From assembly GCA_947589605.1 (NCBI GenBank), contig CANQBR010000005.1:1-64000 (forward strand): DNA of 64,000 bases, in the 5' to 3' direction. Under the pieces are notes generated by a model. The model had not been told where the DNA came from. It saw only the letters and a list, made by a program, of their open reading frames with translations, and ran no database searches. This stretch comes from an uncultured Phascolarctobacterium sp. (GTDB lineage: Bacteria > Bacillota > Negativicutes > Acidaminococcales > Acidaminococcaceae). The position numbers and the translations under genes were made by a program. Every line of letters begins with the position of its first letter. Position 1 is the stretch's first letter. Positions 34,634 through 42,370 of the stretch are shown here, one piece after another.

Positions 34634-35593
34634 CTAACGACATAGAAGTTCAGGCGGGACCACGATGTTGTGCCGGGGGATCTTTTTCGGATCGAAGAGG
34701 GGCAACAGTTCGGTAGGGGTGATGGGCTCGGGGCCGGGCAGCTGTCCGGCCAGCCAGGCCAGGTGGCCGATGAGGGCTTCGGCGCTGCCCAAGCGTTTTT
34801 TCAGCGCCGCCAGCTCCAAGTCGCCGTCTCTTTTGGCCAGCCGCCGTCCGTCGGGGGCCACCAAAAGGGGGATGTGGCAGTATTGCTTGGGAGCGGGCAG
34901 GTCCAGCAAACGGAAAAGATAGAGCTGCAGGGGAGTGGAGCTCAAAAGATCTGCCCCCCGCACCACTTGCGTGACACCCATCAAACCGTCGTCCACGGTC
35001 ACGGCCAGTTGATAGGCGAAGACGCCGTCGCTGCGCCGCACGATGCAGTCGCCGTTTTCTTCGGCCAAAGCAAAACTGCACTCGCCGCAAAGTTCGTCGT
35101 GAAAAGAGATCGTTTCATCTGTTGTTTTGAGCCGGTGAGCCGGCGGACGCAGCCGAGCCTTGGCCGCCTGCTCCTCTGCCGTCAAGCGGCGGCAGGTGCC
35201 GGGGTAGATCACACGGCCGTCGCTGAAGTGAGGGGCCATGGCCGCATGCAGTTCGTTGCGGCTGCAAAAACAGGGATAAAGAAGGTCTTGCTGCTGCAGA
35301 CGGCGAAAAAATTTTTCGTAGACGGCGCTGCGGTTGCTTTGAAAATAATTTTCGCTGTCAAAGCTGCGATAGGCTCCTTCGTCCCAGTCCAGGCCCAACC
35401 ACTCAAGATCGCGGGCGAGAGCGTCGGCGTTCTCTCGAGGGCAGCGGCGGGCGTCTAAGTCTTCGATGCGTAAAAGGACGGAGCCGCCCGCTTTTTTGGC
35501 CCACAGCCAAGCCAAGAGACTGCAAAATACGTTGCCTAAGTGCAGGAAGCCGCTGGGCGTGGGTGCGAAGCGGCCCTTTACCGTTTCATTCAT
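34634..35593 (-). CDS. gluQ: Glutamyl-Q tRNA(Asp) synthetase
   Basis: 319 residues. A truncated glutamyl-tRNA synthetase paralogue without the anticodon-binding domain, which attaches glutamate to queuosine 34 of tRNA-Asp. HIGH-type motif GRFAPTPSGFLHLGN at the start; KMSKS equivalent is PDGRRLAKRDGD near residue 250. The zinc-site pattern CFC...YPGTC (residues about 108-133) is that of YadB/GluQRS. Ends with a short C-terminal segment. It overlaps pth by 8 bases. Confidence 0.9.
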   Translation of the reverse strand: MNETVKGRFAPTPSGFLHLGNVFCSLLAWLWAKKAGGSVLLRIEDLDARRCPRENADALARDLEWLGLDWDEGAYRSFDSENYFQSNRSAVYEKFFRRLQQQDLLYPCFCSRNELHAAMAPHFSDGRVIYPGTCRRLTAEEQAAKARLRPPAHRLKTTDETISFHDELCGECSFALAEENGDCIVRRSDGVFAYQLAVTVDDGLMGVTQVVRGADLLSSTPLQLYLFRLLDLPAPKQYCHIPLLVAPDGRRLAKRDGDLELAALKKRLGSAEALIGHLAWLAGQLPGPEPITPTELLPLFDPKKIPRHNIVVPPELLCR

Positions 35594-36188
35594 CGGCCTT
35601 GGCCTCCTCGGCGGGAGCCGGGATCTTTTTGGCGTTGTACTTTTGCATGGCGGCTTCGATGCCTTCGGCCAGATAAAGTTCTATCGCATCGGCCAATTCG
35701 GCCACGGCTTTTGCGATGAGCTCTTTGTCTTCTCCCTGAAAGGGACGGAGCACATGGCTGATGACGGCCGCTTCCTGCCGCGCCGGGTGGCCTATGCCGA
35801 TCTTGAAACGGGGAAAGTCGCCGCTGCCCAAGTGTTCGATGACAGACTCCACGCCGCGATGGCCGCCGGCGCTGCCTTTACGCCGCACTCGCAGACGGCC
35901 CACCGGCAGATCCAGATCGTCTTGGATCACGGCGATGTCTTCGGGGAGCAGGTGATAAAAAGCGGCCCACTCTCCCACGGCCACACCGCTTAGATTCATG
36001 TAAGTGGCGGGTTTGATGAGAAGCACGCGGTGAGGGAGAAAACTTTCGGCATAATAAGCGTGGCGGGCCTGCCGGTCAAAAGAGAGCTGCCAGCGGCGGG
36101 CCAGTTCGTCCGCCACCATGAAGCCGATATTGTGGCGGGTAGCGGCATAATCTTTGCCGATGTTGCCTAAGCCTACGATCAGTTTCAT
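35586..36188 (-). CDS. pth: Peptidyl-tRNA hydrolase
   Basis: 200 residues from the ATG at 36188 (AAGGGA upstream); the frame extends to 36257 but only this start gives the typical MKLIVGLGNIGKDYAATRHNIGF. It releases peptide from drop-off peptidyl-tRNA. Catalytic His is in TRHNIGF, and the conserved QDDLDLPVGRLRVRRKGSAGGHRG is near residues 90-114. An acidic C-terminal tail AEEAKADE follows the normal end. The order glmU-prs-pth is common in Firmicutes. Confidence 0.96.
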   Translation of the reverse strand: MKLIVGLGNIGKDYAATRHNIGFMVADELARRWQLSFDRQARHAYYAESFLPHRVLLIKPATYMNLSGVAVGEWAAFYHLLPEDIAVIQDDLDLPVGRLRVRRKGSAGGHRGVESVIEHLGSGDFPRFKIGIGHPARQEAAVISHVLRPFQGEDKELIAKAVAELADAIELYLAEGIEAAMQKYNAKKIPAPAEEAKADE

Positions 36189-36245
36189 AGCATCGATCCC
36201 TTCGGGCAGTAGCTGCTCCTTCTTAAAGAGAGAGATAAGCATAAA

Positions 36246-36276
36246 AGGCTGCCGCACCTAAACGGTACGACAGCCT
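36246..36276 (-). terminator. Weak hairpin between prs and pth
   Basis: AGGCTG / CAGCCT outer stem with CCG / CGG inner pairs; on the minus strand followed by TTTTATG. It could partly separate prs from pth transcripts. Confidence 0.4.
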
Positions 36277-36293
36277 CGATCAAGCCGGACCAT

Positions 36294-37250
36294 TTAAATG
36301 GTCTTGAAAAGCTGGCTCACGGACCAATCGTTGTAGATCCGCAGGATAGTTTCGGCCAAGATAGGCGCGATGCTCAGCACCTTGATCTTGGGATGTTGCT
36401 TGGCGGGGGGCAGCGGGATGGTGTTGGTCACTACCAGCTCGCTGATGGGGGATTGGATGATGCGGCTCAGGGCCGGGTCCGTCAGGATGGCGTGAGTGCA
36501 GCAGGCGTAGATATCTTTGGCGCCCAAATTTTTCAAAGCTCTGGCCCCTTCCGTGAGGGAACCGGCAGTGTCTACCATGTCGTCCACCAGGATGCAGGTC
36601 TTGCCTTCCACGGAGCCGATGATGTTCATCACTTCGCACTGGCCCGGTTCGGGACGGCGTTTGTCGATGATGGCCATGGGGCACTGCAAGATCTCCGCGA
36701 AACCCCGGGCGCGGCTGACACCGCCTAAGTCCGGAGAGATGACCGTCATATCTTCCAAATGTTTTGCTTTGATATATTCGGCCAGCAGGGGACCGCCGGG
36801 CATATGGTCGAAGGGGATATTGAAGAAGCCCTGGATCTGAGCGGCGTGGAGGTCGATGGTGACCACGCGGGTGATGCCGGCGGCTTCCATCAGATCGGCC
36901 ATCAATTTGGCGGTGATGGGCTCACGGCCTCTGGCCTTGCGATCTTGCCGGGCGTAACCGTAGTAGGGCACCACGGCGGTGATGTGGGCGGCGCTGGCCC
37001 GTTTGAAGGCGTCGGCCATGATCAGCAGTTCCATGATATTGTCGTTGACAATGGGGCCGCAGGTGGGCTGGACGATGAAGATGTCCTTGCCGCGGACGCT
37101 TTCATTGACCATTACCTGGATCTCCCCGTTATTGAAACGGTTGATGATGGCATCGCCTACGGTAGTGCCCAGATAGGCGGCTATCTCTCGGGCCAAGCCG
37201 GGATTGGCATTCCCCGCAAAAATTCTGAATCGATTTTCGTCAGACAGCAT
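36294..37250 (-). CDS. prs: Ribose-phosphate pyrophosphokinase (PRPP synthetase)
   Basis: 318 residues. Makes PRPP from ribose-5-phosphate and ATP, feeding purine, pyrimidine, histidine and NAD synthesis (purC and the his operon are in this window). Class I features: FAGNANPGLAREIAAYLG at the start, YYGYARQDRKARGREPITAKL (ATP/regulatory flap), VVTIDLHAAQIQGFF, and the PRPP-binding loop CILVDDMVDTAGSL near residue 220-233. Shine-Dalgarno GGAGGG. It follows glmU, from which it is separated by a terminator. Confidence 0.97.
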   Translation of the reverse strand: MLSDENRFRIFAGNANPGLAREIAAYLGTTVGDAIINRFNNGEIQVMVNESVRGKDIFIVQPTCGPIVNDNIMELLIMADAFKRASAAHITAVVPYYGYARQDRKARGREPITAKLMADLMEAAGITRVVTIDLHAAQIQGFFNIPFDHMPGGPLLAEYIKAKHLEDMTVISPDLGGVSRARGFAEILQCPMAIIDKRRPEPGQCEVMNIIGSVEGKTCILVDDMVDTAGSLTEGARALKNLGAKDIYACCTHAILTDPALSRIIQSPISELVVTNTIPLPPAKQHPKIKVLSIAPILAETILRIYNDWSVSQLFKTI

Positions 37251-37311
37251 CTGCTTTCCCTCCGCAATTTTGGCCCGCCGGGGCCGCTTACGCCCTAATT
37301 ATATACAAAAA

Positions 37312-37334
37312 GAAAGGCCTGTGCAAGGCCTTTC
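37312..37334 (-). terminator. Terminator after glmU
   Basis: 9-bp perfect stem GAAAGGCCT / AGGCCTTTC; minus-strand tail TTTTTG. It directly abuts the glmU stop (37336). Confidence 0.85.
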
Positions 37335-37335
37335 C

Positions 37336-38706
37336 TTATTTGGAACGGTATTTTTCCGCCCAGCCTTCGATATTCAGCTGTTTGGCGCGGGCGATGCCCA
37401 AAGCGGCGGCAGGCACTTCTTTGGTGATGGTGCTGCCGGCGCCGACATAGCAGTCGTCGCCCACTTTGACGGGAGCGATGAGATTGGTGTTGCAGCCGAT
37501 GAAAGCGTTGTTACCGATGACGGTGCGGTGTTTGTGCTTACCGTCGTAGTTGACGGTGATGCAGCCGCAGCCCATGTTCACGCCGCTGCCGATGTCGCTG
37601 TCGCCGATGTAGGTGAGATGAGGCAGTTTGGTGCCCCGGCCCACGGAAGAATTTTTCACCTCTACGAAGTTGCCGATCTTCACGTTGTCGTGCAAAACGG
37701 TGTCGGGCCTAAGGTGCACATAAGGACCGGCGGTGATGTTGTTGCCTATCCGGCAGTCGTGGCCGTATAAAAATTGCAGATGACAGCCGTCGCCCACCTG
37801 CACGTTGGTGAGACGGACGTTGGGACCGATCTCGCAATCTTCGCCGATAACGGTGCCGCTCTCCAGCCAAGTGTAGGGATAGATGACGGTGTCGGGGCCG
37901 ATGCTGACATCGGCATCGATGAAAGTAGAAGCGGGGTCCATCACGGTCACTCCTGCGTCCATCAATTTGTTCAAAATGCGGCGGCGCATGAGAGCTTCCG
38001 CTTCCGCCAATTGACGGCGGCTGTTGATGCCCAGCACCATGTCGCTGTCGGGGCAGACCACGCCGCCTACGCTTTTGCCTGCGGCCGTCAATTTGGCCAG
38101 CACGTCCGTAAGATAATATTCACCCTGGGCATTATCGCAGGTCAAAGTGGCGAGGGTCTCAAAAAGCAGGGGACAGTCCAAACAGTAGATGCCGGTGTTG
38201 ACTTCCCGGATCTTTTTTTCTTCCGCCGCGGCATCTTTTTCTTCCACGATGGCCCGCACTCTGCCCTCTGCATCCCGCAGGATACGGCCGTAGCCCGTAG
38301 GGTCGTCCATAATAGTGGTGAGGACGGTAGCCGCATTGCCGCTGTCCTTGTGGACTTGGCAGAAACGGGCCAACTCCGCGCCGTCCAAAAGGGGAGTATC
38401 TCCGCAGAGGATGAGGGCGGTGCCTCGAAAGTCCGCCAAAGCGGCCTTGGTCTGCAAAACGGCGTGGCCGGTGCCCAACTGCTGCTCTTGCAGCACCGTG
38501 CGGCCTCGGTCGCCTACCAAACGACTCACGGCTTCGGCACCGTGGCCTACAACTACCAATTTTTCTTCGGCGCCGGCGGCAGCGGCGGCTTCCAGCACAT
38601 GCTCCAGCATAGCTTTGCCGCCCACTTTGTGGAGCACCTTCGGCAATTTGCTGCGCATGCGGGTGCCTTTGCCGGCGGCCAAAATGATAGCGACCATATT
38701 TTTCAT
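37336..38706 (-). CDS. glmU: Bifunctional UDP-N-acetylglucosamine pyrophosphorylase / glucosamine-1-phosphate N-acetyltransferase
   Basis: 456 residues, complete. Two-step synthesis of UDP-GlcNAc for peptidoglycan and outer-envelope glycans. Uridyltransferase domain has LAAGKGTRMRSKLPKVLH at residues 8-25, then QLGTGHAVLQT and GDTPLL. The C-terminal left-handed beta-helix acetyltransferase domain begins at about residue 250 with repeated hexapeptides (IGPDTVIYP, IGEDCEIGPNV) and ends with GAGSTITKEVPA. The Shine-Dalgarno AAGGAG is good. It lies downstream of the mobA-like gene. Confidence 0.97.
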   Translation of the reverse strand: MKNMVAIILAAGKGTRMRSKLPKVLHKVGGKAMLEHVLEAAAAAGAEEKLVVVGHGAEAVSRLVGDRGRTVLQEQQLGTGHAVLQTKAALADFRGTALILCGDTPLLDGAELARFCQVHKDSGNAATVLTTIMDDPTGYGRILRDAEGRVRAIVEEKDAAAEEKKIREVNTGIYCLDCPLLFETLATLTCDNAQGEYYLTDVLAKLTAAGKSVGGVVCPDSDMVLGINSRRQLAEAEALMRRRILNKLMDAGVTVMDPASTFIDADVSIGPDTVIYPYTWLESGTVIGEDCEIGPNVRLTNVQVGDGCHLQFLYGHDCRIGNNITAGPYVHLRPDTVLHDNVKIGNFVEVKNSSVGRGTKLPHLTYIGDSDIGSGVNMGCGCITVNYDGKHKHRTVIGNNAFIGCNTNLIAPVKVGDDCYVGAGSTITKEVPAAALGIARAKQLNIEGWAEKYRSK

Positions 38707-38753
38707 GGGGACTCTCCTTCTTCTTTATGCATCTGTCAGGGCTCGCACTTTTT

Positions 38754-39539
38754 TCAAACGGCCGGCTGACGGGAGCCGAGGCTCTTTTTCAGCAGGGCCC
38801 AGTCTGTCGCTTTGTCCACGTCTACGCCTATTTCGGGATAGGGAGAAAAGATCAGGCGGCTGTCCATTTCCATCAAGCTGCTCATTCGTTCTTCGGCTTG
38901 GGCGGCCGTAAGAGTGCGAAAAAGGAGCTTAAAAATAAAATCCAGGCCCAACCAGCGGCAGAAATGCCACGGTTTTTTGCGCAGGGCGAAAAGCTCCTTC
39001 GCTTTGGCTTGGCCCCGGGGAATGACGGAAGAAGCCACCAACATCATGTTGCCGCCGGTGAAGCTGCCTTCTTTGATGCGGATATAAGTGCGCCGAGTCT
39101 CGGGGCAAGCTGCCTCACAGGCGGCTTTGGGGATGGCCGGATAATAGAGCTCGCCGGTGGGCAGGGCTTCGCAACGCTCTAAAAAATCTCGAACGGCGGC
39201 GCCGCTGATGAGAGGTATATCCTGACAGACGAAAAGAATCTTTTCTTCGGGCTCGTTCAAATAGGCGGCGGCCTTCAGGCAGGTGTCGGGCAAAGTAGTG
39301 CCTGCACCTATCGCCGTCACCCCTAGGGGCAACGGCTCTGCTTTGCTCAGCGCCTCTTCCTCTATGGCCAACACGATCTTTTTCACACGGCCGCTTTGCT
39401 GCAGGGCTGCCACTTGCAGATCCAACAAACGCCGTCCTCCCACTTCGGCCAAGCAGAGCACGTCGGTGCCGGCCAGAGGCAAAAGCCAGGGGGAGCGGCC
39501 TCCCCCTAAGATCACGGCGCTGTAAGTTTTGGCGGTCAT
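38754..39539 (-). CDS. MobA-like nucleotidyltransferase, substrate unknown
   Basis: 261 residues from the ATG at 39539, which overlaps the gntR stop by 4 bases (ATGA). NTP_transf_3-type start AVILGGGRSPWLLPLAGTD (a divergent LAGGxS/G-xxK pattern: PW replaces usual residues), then QDIPLISGAAVRDFLERC as the D-x-P metal site, and EIGVDVDKATDWALL near the C-terminus. The usual Gly-rich loop lysine is not obvious. It probably transfers a nucleotide to a sugar phosphate or cofactor; MobA function is not implied. It is the third gene of the ispE-gntR run. Confidence 0.7.
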   Translation of the reverse strand: MTAKTYSAVILGGGRSPWLLPLAGTDVLCLAEVGGRRLLDLQVAALQQSGRVKKIVLAIEEEALSKAEPLPLGVTAIGAGTTLPDTCLKAAAYLNEPEEKILFVCQDIPLISGAAVRDFLERCEALPTGELYYPAIPKAACEAACPETRRTYIRIKEGSFTGGNMMLVASSVIPRGQAKAKELFALRKKPWHFCRWLGLDFIFKLLFRTLTAAQAEERMSSLMEMDSRLIFSPYPEIGVDVDKATDWALLKKSLGSRQPAV

Positions 39540-40219
39540 TTCGTTTTCTTCGGCTTCATGGACAGCAACAAAGTGTGCTCCGCATTTTCGATGTGGCTGC
39601 GGGCGGCGGTGCGGGCTTTGCGCACGTCCCGGGCGGCGATGCACTCTACCAGATGGCGGTGCTCGGCCATGGTCTCGGCCAGACGGCCGGGATAACTCAT
39701 GCTGCGGCCGCGGATAGTGGTGAGCTGAGTGCGCAGATTGTTGATGATGTCCCGCAGGCGGGCATTGCGGCTGGCGTTGTAGAGAAGATCGTGAAAGGCA
39801 GTGTCCAATTCTACGATCTTGGGCATGTCGGCGGCCGCCACATATTTATCGATCTCCAATAAATATTGCTGCAACTGCTCCAACTCTTCATCGGTGATCC
39901 GCTCGGCGGCCAGACCGGCGGCCAGTTCGTCCAAAGCCACCCGGATCTCGTAAATGGCGCTGATGTCTTTGATGGAGATGTCGGCCACATAGGTGCCTCT
40001 TCTGGGCACCATCACCACAAAGCCTTCCAGCTCCAATTTGCGGATGGCCTCCCGCACGGGGGTGCGGCTCACTCCCATCTCGTCGGCCAGTTGGATCTCC
40101 ATCAAACGTTCACCGGGGCTGAAGACGCCGGCGGTGATGGCTTGCTTGATAGTTTCGCAGACCAATTCCCGCAGAGGTTTATAACTATCCAGTCGAATGG
40201 GCTTAAGGTGTCCTGCCAT
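39536..40219 (-). CDS. GntR-family transcriptional regulator with FCD domain
   Basis: 227 residues. N-terminal winged helix with LVCETIKQAITAGVFSPGERLMEIQLADEMGVSRTPVREAIRKLELEGFV (residues 18-67), followed by an all-helical FCD ligand domain carrying the metal-binding acidic/His residues (LDTAFHDLLYNAS, AEHRHLVECI, ARSHIENAE). FCD-type regulators sense organic acids, often metal-dependently; ligand unknown. It lies inside the ispE-ntp operon, so it may regulate these genes through the TGTATACA palindrome upstream of ispE. Confidence 0.92.
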   Translation of the reverse strand: MAGHLKPIRLDSYKPLRELVCETIKQAITAGVFSPGERLMEIQLADEMGVSRTPVREAIRKLELEGFVVMVPRRGTYVADISIKDISAIYEIRVALDELAAGLAAERITDEELEQLQQYLLEIDKYVAAADMPKIVELDTAFHDLLYNASRNARLRDIINNLRTQLTTIRGRSMSYPGRLAETMAEHRHLVECIAARDVRKARTAARSHIENAEHTLLLSMKPKKTK

Positions 40220-41094
40220 CAGCCTTGCCTCCTTCCCACCGTAGTGGTCACTGCAATGTCCACATCGAAATCCCGTAAGGCCGCCGCCGCCGCTTCGGCC
40301 TGTTTTTTATCGGCGGCGAGGGCGAAGACGGTGGGCCCGCTGCCGCTCATCATGGCGAAATAGGCGCCGGCTCCCACCATGGCTGCTTTGATCTGAGCGA
40401 TGAGGGGATAGGCGGGGATGGTGACGGTCTCCAATTCATTGGCCATGTAGGGCACCAAGGCCGGAGCGCCGAAACGCAAGCGGTCTACGATGGCCCAGAT
40501 CTTCGGGTGATTGATGACACGGCCGCTGCGGAAATTTTTATAAGCCCAGCCGGTGCTGATGCTGAGCCCTTTGGGACGGGCCAGCACCACGTGGGCAGTG
40601 GGCAGATCTTTCAAATGATCGATGATCTCGCCGCGGCCGGTGGCCAAAGCGGTGCCTCCTTCCAAACAGAAGGGCACATCGCTGCCTAAACGGGCCGCCA
40701 AACTTTTCATGATATCGGGATCCAGATGCAGATCCCACAATTTGTTCAGACCTCTCAATACTGCGGCCGCATCGGTGCTGCCGCCGGCCAGGCCGGCGCC
40801 CAGAAAAATATTTTTGCGGAGCCGGATGCGAAGGTCGGGTTTTCTTCCCGCTTCGGCGGCTACTAAAGTTGCAGCCTGACAGACTAAATTATCTGGGCCG
40901 CAGCTGAGGCCGGGAAGATCGCAGGTCAATTCCAGACCGTTGTCGCCGTTTTGCAAAGTTATTTCGTCGGTGAGGCCCACGCTTTGCATGATGAGGCTCA
41001 CCTCGTGGTAGCCGTCTTCACGCAAGCCGATGATCTGCAGGCCCAAATTTATTTTCGCATAAGCTGTTTCGACGATCGTAGTTTTGCTTGCCAT
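40219..41094 (-). CDS. ispE: 4-diphosphocytidyl-2-C-methyl-D-erythritol kinase
   Basis: 291 residues from the ATG at 41094 (AAGGAAG upstream). GHMP kinase of the MEP isoprenoid pathway. Motifs: AYAKINLGLQIIGLREDGYHEVSLIMQ at the N-terminus, the ATP-binding GAGLAGGSTDAAAVLRGLN near residues 95-113, LGSDVPFCLEGGTALATGRGE, and MSGSGPTVFAL near the end. The stop shares a base with the gntR start (TGATG), so it is coupled. Confidence 0.95.
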   Translation of the reverse strand: MASKTTIVETAYAKINLGLQIIGLREDGYHEVSLIMQSVGLTDEITLQNGDNGLELTCDLPGLSCGPDNLVCQAATLVAAEAGRKPDLRIRLRKNIFLGAGLAGGSTDAAAVLRGLNKLWDLHLDPDIMKSLAARLGSDVPFCLEGGTALATGRGEIIDHLKDLPTAHVVLARPKGLSISTGWAYKNFRSGRVINHPKIWAIVDRLRFGAPALVPYMANELETVTIPAYPLIAQIKAAMVGAGAYFAMMSGSGPTVFALAADKKQAEAAAAALRDFDVDIAVTTTVGRRQG

Positions 41095-41182
41095 GTTACC
41101 ACTTCCTTTTGAGGAGCGTCGGGAGAGCGCCGGCATGAAAAGGCCGGGGCCCCGCAAAAAAGCTTCCTTCTTTTTACGGACA

Positions 41183-41196
41183 ATTATATGTATACA
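41183..41196 (-). promoter_or_regulatory. Candidate ispE operon -10 element with adjacent GntR-type operator
   Basis: On the minus strand, TATAAT (-10, 41183-41188) is immediately preceded by the 8-bp palindrome TGTATACA (41189-41196), a form of operator used by FCD-type GntR regulators. No good -35 is seen, consistent with activator or repressor control. Confidence 0.5.
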
Positions 41197-41263
41197 GTAT
41201 TATTTTATCCTGCTGCGGCGCAATGCGCAAGGATTTTCTGCGCGGCGGCGGAAATTAGGCTTC

Positions 41264-42370
41264 TCATTGCGGGGGCAGCGCGAAATAATTCAGTTCCCAA
41301 GCGGGGACATAGGGATGCTGGCGCAGATAGAAGCGGTAGCCGGGCACCAAAGTGCGCAGCAAGAGAGGGAGGCGGAAGACATCGTCGTTATAATGATAGG
41401 CAGCCAAGAGTAGCTTAGGCCGATATTTTTTTATGGGCGAGGCTCCTCCTTGCAGAGTTTCGTATTCCGCTCCTTCCACATCCAACTTGATATAAGTGGG
41501 AGCATGCTCTTCGCTCAAGCGGTCCAGCGTGGTCACCGGCACCGGGGTCTTGGCCCGAGTGCGAAAACTGCCCTGCCTTCCTCCCGTGTCGGAGAAGGGA
41601 AGAAGGGCCTCTTCGCACCACAGACCCTTTTCGACGATCGTCACATTTTGCAACCGCCGCTGTTTAACAAAAGTGCGAAGACGGCGGCAGTTGCGTCTAT
41701 CCGGCTCCGCTGCCGTGATGTGGCGGTAGCTGCCGCCGGTGAGCTGTAAAAATTCTTCGATAGTGTCGCCGTCATAGGCTCCCAGATCGAAATAATTTTC
41801 CTGCGGGCCCAAGCGCAGCAAGTCTTCCATATCCTGCCGCCGCCGGCTGTAGACTTCCCGCAGGCAAGAGAGCTTCCCGCTCAATTTAAAATCGAGGACG
41901 GCGCTCAATACGGCCCGGGAGCGGTCATCGGCCAAAAGAGCGTAGGTCTCTTGCAATTCTTCCGCATGGCGGGCCAAATAGGCCGGGCCGAACTCTTCTT
42001 TTTCTTCATAGAGAGGAAGATGAGGGGCCAGCACGCCGCCCGGATGGTTTTGCTCCAGCCGGGCGAAAAGCTCCAGCACCTCCGGCTTTTCGCTGGCGAA
42101 GGCGATGAGGATGAGGCAGTCCCTTCCCAGACGGGCCGTCACTTCTTCGTAACTTTCTACCGTCAGTTCGTGAAATTTTTGGTGGCGGACGAAGCCGGGG
42201 CTGGCGAAGAGAGCGGCGATCTTTGCCTGCATTCGGTCGCAAAGAGAAAAAAGTTTGTCGGCTCCGTCGCCCATGCCGTAAAGAACTAGGGGCCGGCCTT
42301 TGCGGGCAGCGTCTTCGATGCGCTGCCGAAAAGAGACGGGCTCCTTCATGAAGGGCAGCGGGGGCTTCAT
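41264..42370 (-). CDS. FkbM-family SAM methyltransferase
   Basis: 368 residues. The N-terminal about 110 residues form a Rossmann-like domain (PLVLYGMGDGADKLFSL) of a type seen before the catalytic part. The FkbM methyltransferase domain follows: NYFDLGAYDGDTIEEFLQLTGG, ITAAEPDRRNCRRL, TIVEKGLW, then YIKLDVEGAEYETLQGG near residues 288-304 as motif-like segments. FkbM enzymes methylate sugar or hydroxyl groups; target unknown. Start overlaps the preceding gene by 4 bases. The pair may form a dedicated glycan or small-molecule modification unit, but that is inference. Confidence 0.85.
   Translation of the reverse strand: MKPPLPFMKEPVSFRQRIEDAARKGRPLVLYGMGDGADKLFSLCDRMQAKIAALFASPGFVRHQKFHELTVESYEEVTARLGRDCLILIAFASEKPEVLELFARLEQNHPGGVLAPHLPLYEEKEEFGPAYLARHAEELQETYALLADDRSRAVLSAVLDFKLSGKLSCLREVYSRRRQDMEDLLRLGPQENYFDLGAYDGDTIEEFLQLTGGSYRHITAAEPDRRNCRRLRTFVKQRRLQNVTIVEKGLWCEEALLPFSDTGGRQGSFRTRAKTPVPVTTLDRLSEEHAPTYIKLDVEGAEYETLQGGASPIKKYRPKLLLAAYHYNDDVFRLPLLLRTLVPGYRFYLRQHPYVPAWELNYFALPPQ

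Noticed and set aside
40577-40588. Other CACGTG hexamers (for example near 40580 and 51250)
   Set aside because: They lack the flanking GTTT/AAAC of parS.
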